The translations under genes were made by a program, and so were the position numbers. From contig NC_031500.1 of assembly GCF_000237925.1 (NCBI RefSeq), positions 14,533,753 to 14,597,752 of the forward strand: DNA of 64,000 nt, given 5' to 3'. The notes beneath the pieces were generated by a model. The model was not told where the DNA came from. It saw only the letters and a list, made by a program, of their open reading frames with translations, and searched no databases. The first letter of the stretch is position 1. Each line of letters opens with the position of its first letter. Below, in pieces: positions 36,479 to 47,784 of this stretch. Source of the DNA: Schistosoma mansoni (taxonomy: Eukaryota > Platyhelminthes > Trematoda > Strigeidida > Schistosomatidae).

Positions 36479-36780
36479 TGTGGTGTGGGCTACTTATATT
36501 CACATAAGTAGTATATGGTGATGGTCAGGCATAGAATGTATTTTGGCAGAAGATCAATAACAAAAGAATAGGAACGAAGTGTAATCGGTATGAAAATGCA
36601 TGAACAATGAATTAAGAGAAGATGAACTGATATTTACAGAAGGAACAGTGAAGATTGAGATAATTGATTGTTATTTTGCAAATTAACTGTTTGCTGTATG
36701 GTTATCAGAATTTAGTGAGATAGTCTGTAATTTGTGCTTAAATACATTCGATTGTCCCCAGCCGTGTTTTGTTCACTACA
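36479..36780 (+). mobile_element. Solo-LTR-like element, copy C
   Basis: 302 bp, TGTGGTGTGG ... GTTCACTACA, flanked by ATGG on both sides (36475-36478, 36781-36784). Slightly longer than copies A and B through a small internal extension. Fossil without internal region. Confidence 0.85.
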
Positions 36781-37324
36781 ATGGAAGTAGTAACAGTATC
36801 ATTGGTAGTAAAATAGCATCAAGGATAAATGACATGATTCCAGAAGAAAGAATAAATTTACCGGTAAAAAAGAATAAAGTGGTTCTGAAACTGAGGATAT
36901 ATAAATAAGATAAATATTGAATAGATCTATACAAATGCGACTGATCCTAAGCGATGTAACCTAGTGTCTTAAATTGTTGACTAAGATCATGACACGGACT
37001 ACATTGGTATACTTCTGAAAACTATGAAAAAAATGTTCTATTAACAAACTATCTCAAAACAAACAAGACATGATTTTAAGATGATGTTGATTATAAAAAT
37101 AGTCCTACCGAAGTTGAATTCCTTGAACATGGAGTGGTTTGATTGTAAAGTAGATAAGAAGGAGACAACCTTTTTATAATAACAGTAATTTTCTTATTCA
37201 GTATTGTAAGCGCTGTTTCAGTAAGAAAGTATCATAATCGATCATGCAATGTTGTGATGAAATTCCATTTAGATACATTTAAATCGTAAATATTCGAAAA
37301 CGGATATTTCACAAATATATTTCT

Positions 37325-37790
37325 TAGTATAAGGGCTTGTAGAGATTCTATAATTTTCATAGTTTAAGTAACAAATTGATTTTAGTTAGACAAATACTGA
37401 AAACTTGGAAGCACTAGATGCCCGTTTTGTCCTAGACTCCTCAACAGTACACATTCATGACCCTGTGTCCAAGAGTCGAACTAAGGACTATCGGTCTCTT
37501 AAAAGAGTGATAAACCTCAAGACCACTGAGCTGATACCAATACTGTACATGTCAAGTGGTAGACAGTTTTACACTTCAAATGGCCATGTATTATTGTAAA
37601 TTGTTTTCAGTCAGACATGTATAACATTCGATGGTGGCTCAATGATCTAGAAGGTAAGTGTTTGTTCGACAGACAGGTTTTGGGTTTAGTATAAATTACT
37701 GAGGAGTCGCATATTGGGACAAAACGCCCGTCCAGTGTTTTCATATTTTTAATGATAATGTAACTAACATCACTTTGAGGTTTAGACTAT
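37325..37790. repeat. Diverged hammerhead SINE pair
   Basis: 37325-37620 (minus; GGAAGCACTAGATGCCCG, then TTTTGTCC and a B-box relic) and 37625-37790 (plus; GAGGAGTCGCATATTGGGAC, AAAACGCCCGTCCAGTG). In the plus copy the GAAA box reads AAAA. Confidence 0.55.
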
Positions 37791-38799
37791 GTGAAGATTT
37801 TTTTTACAACAGTCAGTATCTGCTACCTATTTTCAATTACGAACGCTTTCTAGGAAATTAACTGCTACAACTATTTTTCCCGTCTATCATATAACGATGG
37901 ATGCATGAAGTCCAATGTAATTTGCTCTTATTTCTTCAAATCATAGAATAAAAAAAACAACTAGTAATTCACTTTTCTGACTGAATCCTTCCTTATTTAA
38001 CGGTAAGATGAATAGGTTGAAAACTTTATATCAAAGTACATGAATACATACAGTTACCATTTATAGGCATTCAGTTTAAGTGAATGTAAGACAGAAAGAT
38101 AATTTACAATATATACACAAATGAAAAATATACAACACATATAAATAGGAATAATATATTTGTAAAATCTCAGCGAATGAATTTGAAGTAAATCCAACGT
38201 TTCGCCTGGCAATCTGGTCCAAGCATTTTCAAGGAATTCCTTGAAGATTTCACATATATTTTCTTCCTATTTAATGTCTTACATCAACTCGGCGCTCAAA
38301 CAATGTGAAACTATTCGCTCTAATTTAGACGAAAGTTCTTATATACGATACATATGTTCAGTGCATAGTCAGGGTAAGAATCAATCAAATTCAGTATTGA
38401 CACTGAACATACTATTACTATCACTTCTCTTTACATTTCATATTAACAGCGTCATCTAGAAGAATAATATAAGTTCTTATCATTAGATCATTTAGTTTAG
38501 TTTGTTCAATGTAGAAACTACTGTTAAATAGCAAAATGCCTTATATAATACACAGAATAGATTGAATTCAAAAACATAAATTCATAAGAATCTTATGAGA
38601 AAAGAAAAGGAAAGTAATTTATTTAGTAACCAAGTCATAAATACCTTGGCAGTTAGTATATATTCTTATCACTAAAGTTGTTATCAGGGTGTATTCTCAA
38701 ATTCCCCTATGAGCCATATTAAATATCATATGCACTTTTCTTTTCCAGAAGATTACTGAATGACTTGATATGGAAGAAAACATGACGAACAACATATGA

Positions 38800-39050
38800 A
38801 TAAGAACACATTAGGAGACAATCGATGTGTTTGAATATAAAATTACATAGTTACTTTAACAAATGTGAAAACCATAAGTTCAATGCTTCATTTTCAAATC
38901 TTCCATCAATTTTCTCATACTTCGTTACCATAAAGATTACTCATTGTTTTCATTCTCGTTGATTCGATCTTCTTAACATTCTGCTGCCAGGCATTCCACT
39001 TATGACTGGTGTTTTATACTACTTATGTCAACATAAGTAGCATGCACCAT
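38800..39050 (-). mobile_element. Solo-LTR-like element, very old copy
   Basis: Approximate span. Phrases in the same order as copies A-D: ACAATCGATGTGTTTGAATA, CATTTTCAAATC, TCCATCAATTTTCTCA, TACTACTTATGTCAACATAA. Ends not resolved. Confidence 0.45.
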
Positions 39051-39162
39051 ATATATATACTCAAGAGATTCATAAGATACAGGGTGACCTTTCATTTAAG
39101 TATAAATAAAAATATTTATTGCAGTCATAGTTCATCTCGTTTGCTTCTAGCATAAAAACATT

Positions 39163-39635
39163 TCAGAAGGGGTTTTATGGATATTATAATAATTTTAATG
39201 GTTGAGATCATAAATCAATTGAAGCTAGATCACTATCGGAAACCTGGATGCACTGGACAGCCGTTTCGTCCTATTGTGGGACTCCTCAACAGTGCGCATC
39301 CACGATCCCGACTCGCGAGATTCCATCTCAGGACCTATCAGTATAGTGCGCGAGCACTCAAACTCTAGACCACTGAGTCGGACGGCATCCAACGGTGTTA
39401 TTGTCTAACTTCAACCGATCCACGAAATTGAGTAACCGTTCACCATTGTCTTCAGTGAGTTACTATCTCACAATAGATCCGGTTGAACTCGACTAGTCAC
39501 CACTTCTCACTAGAACTCCAGGAAATATCTCTTGAAGTCAATCACTAATTAGCATATGTTGATTAATATCAGAAGGGGTTTTTGTGGATATTATAGAAAT
39601 TTTAATAGTTGAGATCATAAATCAATTGAAGCTCC
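39163..39635 (-). repeat. Hammerhead SINE in tandem (full monomer plus partial)
   Basis: 39163-39569 is a full minus-strand monomer (about 407 bp). At 39570 a second unit in the same orientation starts again with the family tail (CAGAAGGGGTTTTTGTGGAT) and breaks off at 39635. Read on the minus strand this is a 3' fragment followed directly by a complete unit. The ribozyme of the full unit lies about 39250-39310 (CTGTTGAGGAGTCCC; GGACGAAACGGC; GTCCAGTGC); its CTGAGGA is TTGAGGA. Confidence 0.85.
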
Positions 39636-39696
39636 AAAAACATTTCACAATCTCTCATTCAAAAAATAAAGAAATAATCAATAATTGAGATAAGAT

Positions 39697-39840
39697 GGTG
39701 GTTGGAGGTGGTCAACAGGAAACCCTGGATCCGGGTTTCGTGCTACTTGGCACTCGTCAGCAACATGTACCTGTAATCTTGAGGGAACTGGTGCTCCCTG
39801 ACGGATTCGATCCCGTGTCACTCAGCTTCACAGTCGAATG
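39697..39840 (-). repeat. Sm-alpha-related SINE, variant subfamily
   Basis: Minus strand: B box GGGATCGAATCC, then GATTACAGGTACATG, then ribozyme CTGACGAGTGCCAAGTAGCA followed by CGAAAC and GGATCCAGGG. Stem II pairs GTGC with GCAC where the main family has GTCC/GGAC. Stem III has one mismatch. Confidence 0.75.
39708..39772 (-). ncRNA. Hammerhead ribozyme, variant stem II
   Basis: CTGACGA, GAAA and an ATC cleavage triplet (a permitted NUH) are all present. Stem II is fully paired through a compensatory C-G to G-C exchange. Confidence 0.65.
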
Positions 39841-40068
39841 AAATAAAAAAATCTTGTAATTCATTATAATCCATTCTATCTGAATCGATAAAAAAAACAC
39901 CTGGAATTTGTTAAATATCATTTTAATTTTTTTCCTTGTATATCACTAACTACTCACTTTATTCATCTACTGTATTAACACTTCGACTTCTTAGTTTACA
40001 GATGAATGAACCTATTATTAATTAAAAACATATTAAAACTACTAATACTACTAATAATGGTAGTAATG

Positions 40069-40100
<32 letters not shown>

Positions 40101-41455
40101 GTGATCAATAAAACCCTTTATTTTATTGACCTCAATTTGCATGCTTTCTTTCATATTCTTTATCGATTTCCCCCCCCTATTTAACACAGATATTTAATAA
40201 AACGGAACATCCCTATTAGAAAAAAAAGAAAAAAATAGAGAGAGATGAATCTGTACACGCAACAATAATTTTTTCTTTATTTTTCTAGGAAACAAAATTT
40301 TTCATTCTTGTTCGAATTTTTTTTCTTTTTTTTTCGTTTTCGATGTGAATGACCCTAATAGTAAATAAAATTTTCTCTTTTTTTAAAAAAAAAGTTAATC
40401 ACTAAACAGAAAATGATAATAATAATAGAAGATCATGGTAATAGTTTAAAACAATGACTTTTTTTAATTTTTTTTAATAGATCAATATATAAGAGATTGA
40501 ATTACAAGGGGGGCAATATGAATATGTGTATCTATCTGTATATACATCTATAGATGATAGTTTGTATGTATATATATATATATAATACATTTGTAACTGT
40601 GTGAGTATGTGTGTATGTAATGAAAGGTAGAAAGAGAGATTGAGAAGCATGACTGTATATATATATCTCCATAATATTAAGGAAATTTATTTAAGAAAGG
40701 GGAGTAGAAATATAAACTTTTTTTCTAAAATGATTCTATATGTACCCGGAAATGAATAATGTTAGTGTGTACACATATATGTACATGTATGTGAATGTAT
40801 ATATATATGTACATGGATTTCATATGTTCTAAATTACTATATAAAAATTGATTAGTTGACAAGGTACTCAAAAAAATGTTGCCATAACATAATTCAGGGA
40901 TTAGTATATTAGAATTCTATAAATTTTGAAATACCTTTAGAAATACAGTAACACACACACACACATGAACAATATATGAGAAGGAATAACTGAACATGTA
41001 TATACATATATATATACACCTACCTTAACGACAACCGGAACTTACCTGAGTCATAAAATAAGATGAATGAATGATGTATTCATTTCTATTTTGAATATGA
41101 GAAGTCTGTCTCAAATAAACATATAAATGATAATAATAATAATAATAATGATGAAAACAATAACAGTATAAATGACAGTGACATCTCAATGCTTTACATA
41201 AAACTTATTTACTACTGTTTTTACTAATATAATATGATCATAAAAAGGAATAGTCTGCGATTAGGGTAATGTACAACAAAGTATAATGTATTCATTTTAT
41301 TTCTTTTGTTACATTTGAAGATTTGTTGGTTTTCTCTCTTTATATTTATCTCATCTACTCAGCTATCCACTTACTTATTCACTCATTCACCGATTTATCA
41401 TTCTATATGAAAAGAAGTTAGACCAAGGGCAATGGTACAACAAACTTGTGAATAG
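39841..41455. other. Non-coding AT-rich stretch with microsatellites
   Basis: Runs of A/T homopolymer, (AAT)n at 40068-40098 and 41128-41150, (TA)n near 40569-40584, GT- and CA-rich bits. No frame with a motif. Could include untranslated exons, not decidable here. Confidence 0.5.
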
Positions 41456-41460
41456 TAAGC

Positions 41461-41627
41461 AGAGATGGATAGTGGCTAGCAGTGGAATCCAGGACGCGCG
41501 TTTCGTCCTATTTGGGACTCGTCAGCTGGATGTACCTGCATCTTAGAGTTGATGTTCACTCTGGGACTCGAACCCAGTACCCTCGCTTCAAACGCCATCA
41601 CGTTATCCACTCGGCCACTGAGTCCTG
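41461..41627 (-). repeat. Sm-alpha SINE, complete and best preserved
   Basis: Minus-strand copy with tRNA-like head (GACTCAGTGGCCGAGTGGAT, B box GGGTTCGAGTCCC), spacer, ribozyme and 3' end GCTAGCCACTATCCATCTCT. No damage visible; probably a young insertion. Confidence 0.9.
41476..41535 (-). ncRNA. Hammerhead ribozyme (Sm-alpha), intact
   Basis: On the minus strand: stem I ATCCAG/CTGGAT, CTGACGA, stem II GTCC/GGAC with CAAATA loop, GAAA, palindromic loopless stem III ACGC/GCGT, cleavage triplet GTC just before CTGG. All invariant bases present. This is the published Sm-alpha arrangement as I remember it; the loopless stem III is known to favour dimeric folding. Confidence 0.9.
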
Positions 41628-41629
41628 AT

Positions 41630-42750
41630 AGCCACTTGCTTGTGCGATAGGGTGAAGTTTAAGTTCAATTAGTATTGTTTGTTTGAATCTTCCCATCGAT
41701 GTGTTAGGACTGCAACTGGTCAGTCTGTCCACGATGAATATATATTTTCCCTTGATTTGTTTTCTTCCTTGTATTGAAGAACTGACAAAAAGTCAAAATG
41801 GGAGTGTATGTTTGAGAGCGACAGGGAGGGAGAGAAAGGGAGGGAGATGGAATCAGGAGAGGATGACACTAAAGGAAATATAAAACGAACGATCAAATCA
41901 CTTTTAAAGGTTAAGAAGAAAATGTAATAATAGTAATAATCTATTTGGTAATCGTAATATTATAACTCCAGTAGTAAGTGTGTATGAATGTTTGACATTT
42001 TGAGACAGTTGAAAGGAAATTTCATTTGGTTTAACTTTCATGATAGTCTACATTTGTAAAAAAAAGATGTATCTGCACTTCTAAGGAATCTGATACTCGA
42101 TGTGAAATTCAGAACTAAGCATTCTAGTGTTGAAGTGAGAGATTTAACTTTTGATATATTCTAAGTTGTGATTTAGCCATTAGTCTCAGTAATTTAAAAC
42201 TAGGGTTTCAGCTACCTCGGAATCTTTGTTTCGTTACAAATGCTAGTTGAGATCACTGTAACCAAACAATCCAAGTTTTATATTTAGAGTATTAAGTTAG
42301 TTATACGGTTGAAATGATGAAGAGCACGATTGATGTTGAGATTTTTAAACAGATTCCAAAGGAATGAGAGACCTTAAGTCCTATACATATATTTAACGAT
42401 ATAGACTAGTTTATTAATTACCAGCAAACGAACGAAAAACAAACTTATTTTCTATTGTCTTCTACACTTGTTGACAGTCATGTAAATGATAGTAGAATGA
42501 AAATTCCAAACATCTGTGTAAATAAAAATGTATTCAACCAAAAAAGTGTAGTATTTACTGATGTAGCTAGTAACTGCTTATTTGACTTTACAGAAGATCC
42601 ATCCGACCGCAAATGAATTCACGTTAAATCCATAATGTATATGTATATATCGATACTAAAGACTAGAAAAACAGGTTACTGGCCACTACTCAGTGAGTAA
42701 TTAGTTGTAAACATGTCGTTCCTATAGCACGTAAGTCACAGTTTATGTAG
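41630..42750. other. Non-coding, no gene seen
   Basis: A frame at 41683-41883 has no motif. AT-rich otherwise. Confidence 0.5.
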
Positions 42751-42751
42751 C

Positions 42752-42880
42752 TCAGTGGTGACGTCTCGGACTACGAAAGCTGGATGACGCCGGTTCGTAT
42801 CTAGTTAGCAGCATCACTTCACTCAAGATTACAGATACGCCTTGGTAATGTGTACTAACTAACACGAAACCCATGCTTAG
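42752..42880 (+). repeat. tRNA-headed SINE, Sm-alpha variant subfamily, decayed ribozyme
   Basis: A-box TAGCTCAGTGG and B-box GGTTCGTATCT are near consensus. Downstream GATTACAGATAC and ACACGAAACCC ... AGAGTTTC align with the variant copy at 39697-39840. CTGACGA has become CTAACTA, so cleavage is unlikely. The acceptor arms do not pair, so this is not a tRNA gene. Confidence 0.6.
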
Positions 42881-42893
42881 AGTTTCTTATCGA

Positions 42894-43619
42894 TTACATT
42901 CCACCACGTAATATAAATGTATGTGATTTTCTCTCAGGATTGATCTCAATTAGTACATCATTGAAAGTAGGAGAGACAGATAAACACCTTATCATTAATT
43001 TTGATGTAGGTTTGTTCTCTGAGCTGGATGGTTGGGTCGTGGAGCTTTCGTCGTCTTTCTGAACGACATCATCAGTACAAACTTCGGGTAGAAGTGAAGT
43101 GTTTGAATTTCTCCACATGTGATTCACAGCTTGTTCTGTGCACCTCGATGTTGATTGGTTCTTATTGACCTTAAATCTGTCACTGTTTATTTTTTTGTTC
43201 TGGTTGTTTCTCCTATTGGTTTGATTTTTGTTCCTATGTTTCTGGATAATTTTCTTGATTGGTTGATAAATTGGATTGATTTCAATGTGTTTGTTTATTG
43301 CTGATTGACCTGAGTACCAAGCTTCTAAAAATTCTCCGGTATTTTTGGAATTGCCTCTGTCCAAAATCTGCACATTTTCCCAGTCGAATGTATGTCCGTA
43401 GTTGTCCACGTGTATTGATATGAGTGAAGAAATGTCGTGGCGTTTGACTGCTAATTGATGTTCATGTCGACGAAGATGCAAGGGGCGTCCGCTTTGTCCA
43501 ATATAGTGTTTGTTGCAGTTGGTACAATTTATCTTGTAGATGATGTTTGTTTTGTCCTCTTTTGCCATTTCATCTTTTGGTTTGCATAAGATTAGATTGC
43601 TGTCCACTACCCCATGCAT
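42894..43619 (-). CDS. Penelope-like element GIY-YIG endonuclease fragment
   Basis: Open frame of 241 codons. Residues 26-28 (IIY) and 39-41 (YIG) form the GIY-YIG pair; between them lies Cys32-x2-Cys35, the zinc-finger-like insert typical of Penelope-type endonucleases. Arg45/Arg50-51 and Glu96/Glu99 (GEFLEAW) supply the expected catalytic Arg and Glu. HTFDWENVQILDRGN and INKHIEINPIYQPIKK are common phrases in these elements. The endonuclease nicks target DNA for insertion (family knowledge). The reverse transcriptase that should precede it is absent, so the copy is 5'-truncated near 43619; the ATG may simply be internal. The C-terminal ~80 residues are polar and low-complexity. Confidence 0.85.
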   Translation of the reverse strand: MHGVVDSNLILCKPKDEMAKEDKTNIIYKINCTNCNKHYIGQSGRPLHLRRHEHQLAVKRHDISSLISIHVDNYGHTFDWENVQILDRGNSKNTGEFLEAWYSGQSAINKHIEINPIYQPIKKIIQKHRNKNQTNRRNNQNKKINSDRFKVNKNQSTSRCTEQAVNHMWRNSNTSLLPEVCTDDVVQKDDESSTTQPSSSENKPTSKLMIRCLSVSPTFNDVLIEINPERKSHTFILRGGM

Positions 43620-45480
43620 ACTCGAATGAAATGTATATTGAAGTACTTATTGGGAAATGATATACTTGGACTACTGAATAGACAACCATCGATCCGATTT
43701 CCACAAAAACACATATATTAATTACATTTCGTCTGTTTTGTTTCAAAAAAAAAATTAAATAATTCACAGAACACTGGAATGACTAAGGCAAAAGCCCATT
43801 TTTTAATATATATAAATTTAATTTCTCATTGAAAATGGTTAGGGTAAAGAGTTCAGAATTAAAATAAAGACACTTTTAAGACAACCGGAAATAACATGGT
43901 CGAACATTTAAGTTGGTAGGGGGGAAAAAACTTCAAAAAAGAAATCAGAGTGAATGGTATTTTAACTATAAACTTTTTTCCAATTGAAGGGATAATACAT
44001 GGATTTACATGGTAAAAGAGATGATTTCTGTTTTTAAAAATAAATTTTATGAAAATACATTCCAAAGCACATTAATTCATAAAAGAATTGATATATTTTC
44101 CCAACAGTACGATAGTTTCTATTCATGTTAATCTTTATTTCAATTGTTCATATCTATCACAAGATTTAAACATACACACACACACACAAGCACAAATGGC
44201 CAATAAAATAAGTTGACAACACATTATTATTATTACACTTGACAATTATTTTACTGTTTATAACTCATTTCCATAGGAGGAGGAGTAATATTATACCTGT
44301 AATATAAAAGACTACTAAGCCAATTTTATAAGAATTCTCTTCTCAAAATACTAACTAAACGATTTGAGACAATAAATCAGGAAATTTTTCAATTTTCTAT
44401 ATGTATTCAAGTATGTATAGAATAGATATACATTAGTTATCATATTGATATTTGAGCATTAGTATATGCATACGTATACATGCATACATACATACACACA
44501 CACACCTATGCATACATGTATGTTGTTTATGGATAAGTTGATATTACCCACCTACTTGTATTTTTTGTTCACAAGTACTTTTATATTAAAAAATATTTAG
44601 GAATAATTCAAATCATCAACAGACTACTCAAAACAGGAAATGAAGAAAAAACAAACAAACAAATAGAATACAGAAATATTCAATATTTTCAAACCGTTGA
44701 ACACAAGTTGTGCCACTACTACTACTACTATTACTACTACTACTACTACTATTACTACTACTACTATTACTACTATTCAATAAAATTAATAATTTTTTTG
44801 TTTTACTTTAAACAAAAAAACCCAGTAAGAACAAATGTATAAAATAAAATTTCTGGGTGCCGGAAATAATAATCATTCTTTTATAGAAATTTTTTTTTTT
44901 GAAAAAAAATTTATAAAAAGAATGATAATGGAGTAAATTAATTTCTTAGGCATAAATTCTACCCCCTCGCATTTAAATTTTTTAAAAAAAACGCACACAC
45001 ACAACAAAAACTAGATAAGTCAATATGGAAAGGGGGATTGATGGATAGATAGACATACACTCACCCACACCTACATATATATATATATATATCTGATGAA
45101 GCATAGTCTAACGAAAGTAAATTCTATATTAGATAATCACCAGTCTTTTACCATGGTATCATTAATCATAAAATGATTTCTATCTAGCCAATATATTCAA
45201 TGTTGATGTTGTTATTCAATATTGATATATGTACACATTTGAAAAACAAAAATCATTATACCATCAATCATATCTAATCCCATTAGTAAAGAAATTTTTT
45301 GTTGTTGTTGAGTCAATCATGGTTTCATTTGTTTTTCACAGATATATATGTTTCCGTCTATATTGTTTTGTTAAGTTGATTGATAAATGAATATATATCT
45401 TGAAGAAACACTCAAGATTATGTAACACTGGAAATGTGGGGGGGGGAATAAAGATCTTCTTGAACTTTTGAATTACAATT
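43620..45480. other. Non-coding AT-rich stretch with microsatellites
   Basis: (ACT)n at 44715-44775, CA runs near 44173-44190 and 44495-44506, TA runs near 45076-45092. Short frames have no motif. Confidence 0.5.
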
Positions 45481-45484
45481 ATAA

Positions 45485-45565
45485 GCAAAGATAAATGGTA
45501 GCTAATGGTGGAATTCAAGACTTGCGTTTTGTCCTATTTGGGACTCGTCAGATGGATGTAGCTTC
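45485..45565 (-). repeat. Sm-alpha SINE fragment, mutated hammerhead
   Basis: The minus strand keeps CTGACGAGTCCCAAATAGGA, but the next box reads CAAAAC instead of CGAAAC, so the invariant G12 is lost. tRNA-like head missing. Confidence 0.75.
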
Positions 45566-46058
45566 AATGTTATTAGAAAGAAAACGAGTTATTAGAAAAA
45601 TCGATATCTGATGAAGGAAATTACATTTTAAATCTTATCAGGAATCAATTCATTTTTTTTGAAATATTCGTTTCACAATGATTTTGACTTTTATTTGACA
45701 TGATTAAATTATTAGAATGAGGGCAACCTGACATAAGAACATTTGAACATTGGGAAGAGTTTATCCTGTTGAAGAGTTTGTTGACCTATTACTCTCTCTT
45801 AAAACTATTCTTTATTTCAACAGGAAATATATCAGTTGTACTGTTAAATATATATCTATGGATTCTTAAATGTGATTCCAAATTTACCTGCTTGACTATA
45901 ACTAAACATATAGTTTTTTATTAAATGTCTGTTTCATGTTGGTTTGAAGTTTTACAACATTGATTAACCTCACAATGTGAATTGAAAATAAGATTTTCAA
46001 TCTTTCTGGCGACGATGATTAATAATTCATGAAAAAACTAAAATAAATTGGTTATAGA

Positions 46059-46220
46059 CAGAGATGGATTGTGGTTAGCAGTGGAATCCAAGATCCATGT
46101 TTCCTTCCATTTCGGACTCGGTAGTTGTAGTTAAATAGATCTCAGAGTTGATGTTCACCAGTTGACAAGTCTTAAACAGGACGAAAACTGGGTTCTGAAT
46201 TTCACTGCTAGACATCATTT
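46059..46220. repeat. Sm-alpha SINE pair, head to head, eroded
   Basis: 46059-46155 is a minus-strand copy (GGTTAGCAGTGGAATCCAAG; TTTCGGACTCGGTAG). 46156-46220 is a plus-strand ribozyme piece (GTTGACAAGTCTTAAACAGG, ACGAAAACTGGG). Same arrangement as 19985-20240. Confidence 0.65.
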
Positions 46221-46624
46221 ATCTCCGCCTATAATGCTTATAACTTAATGGTAATACCGAGGCAATTCCAACAACATTCACATAAGCCCCCAAAAAAACA
46301 ACTGATCGATTGTAGTCGCAAACATCACTGGCTTGATTCAAGTCACCAATTCAGGTTTTACGCAAACATTCATTCAAGCTTAACCACCCAATGTGGAGCT
46401 AAAGATACATTTTCGATAAGGCTTAGCTTGTTACCAACCCTCCCCCCCCCAAAAAAATTTATTCGCTCCAACTCTTCAATGAAAAAATATATAAATGAAT
46501 TAATAATTAACAATATGTGTATTAATAAATCTCTTAGTGACTAAATTAATTATGATTTGATAATTGCAAGAAATGATAAGTATAGAAAATTAAAAATAAC
46601 TAAAATATTTAAACGTAGAAGGGG

Positions 46625-46735
46625 GATGAGTAGAGAGTCTAGTTCCATACTTGAACAAAATAGCCGTACTATTTCCATGTTTTCAATGGGGGTCTAATTA
46701 AAATCAGTGTGTGATTTAAACTATGAAAATAAATA
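46625..46735 (+). repeat. Hammerhead SINE fragment, eroded
   Basis: GTCTAGTTCCATACTTGAAC, AAAATAGCCGTAC, TTCCATGTTTTCAATGGGGG, GTCTAATTAAAATCAG. Only the 3' part. Confidence 0.45.
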
Positions 46736-47154
46736 TTTCATTTGTATACGTTGATTGACCGGAATAAATCAAGGTCACAGTTTATAATATGGACACACAT
46801 ACACACACACTGATTATGTAATGAAATTTATGATTGCCATGCGAAAACTAATTATGTGATTAAGTGATTGGAAAGAAAAACCAAAATGAAAATCAATTTT
46901 TAAAAACCATAATGTAACGATAACAACAACTCGAAAACCGACAAAATAATAAAAAAACAGTCGATAAGCCTGTTTTTGTGGTTGTTGCTCTCCCTCCCTC
47001 TCTCTCTCTATAAAGAACACCAAGACACAATGAATCTCATTTGAAACTTAAAAAAAACTGCATTAGAAACAAATAAACCTATAAGTTGTGATGTTTTTCA
47101 CTGTTTATTAGATTTCCGACTGTGAATAAACTAATTATTACTTTGCATTGAAAT

Positions 47155-47342
47155 TAGCAACTGATCAATGTTAGATCGCCATTAAAATCCGAAGGCCCTG
47201 AACGCAAACTTCGTCCTGGTATGGGACTCCTCAGAAGTGCACAACTACCATCCCGCACACTAGAAACGAACCCAGAACATTTGGTCTCACTTGCAGACGT
47301 CTAAACTCTAGATCATTGAGTCGGCATCCAACGACGTTAATG
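47155..47342 (-). repeat. Hammerhead SINE, diverged, joined to a LINE end
   Basis: Minus-strand copy from AACTGATCAATGTTAGATCG to CATCCAACGACGTTAATGA. The family sequence stops mid-body at ATTAATGTC where the LINE fragment begins, which suggests that the LINE inserted here. Confidence 0.65.
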
Positions 47343-47535
47343 ACAAGGCAAGCCCTCGCTTGGAATCCTCAAGGACAAAGGAGAAGAGGAAGACCAAAGA
47401 ACACATTACGCCGAGAAATGGAAAAAAAATATGACAAGAATGAACAACAACTGGATAGAACTAGAAAGGAAGGCCCAAGACAGAGTGGGTTGGAGAATTC
47501 TGGTAGGCGGCCTACGCTCCATTGGGAGTAACAGA
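47343..47535 (+). mobile_element. RTE-like LINE 3' end, short fragment
   Basis: Encodes [40 protein letters not shown] and an SGLENSGRRPTLHWE-type frame-shifted end. Same element end as 15601-16237; severely 5'-truncated. Confidence 0.8.
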
Positions 47536-47784
47536 TGTAAGTAAATACAATTAACTATCTTGAGCTATATTCATGCGCTAAATTTGTAGTTTACACAAAA
47601 ACAATAGTCTTTGTAACATTGTATCACGAAACCAATTATTAGGGAAAGAAGAAATCTTATGTCAATATAATCTATTTTGTGAAATAATCATGAGTATTGT
47701 GATACTCATTTTATGATATGAATTAATCAAAAATGATTACTTTCCTGATCATTCAAAGATTAAAACACTGTACGTCAATAGGTA

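Noticed and set aside
42757-42830. tRNA gene
   Set aside because: A and B boxes are good, but acceptor and anticodon arms do not pair; it heads a SINE.
43028-43070. Hammerhead-like core (CTGATGA ... GACGAC, GAAA) on the minus strand within the Penelope ORF
   Set aside because: Boxes and a 5-bp stem II are present, but no stem I or III partner strands can be found and the stretch is coding, so I treat it as chance or relic.
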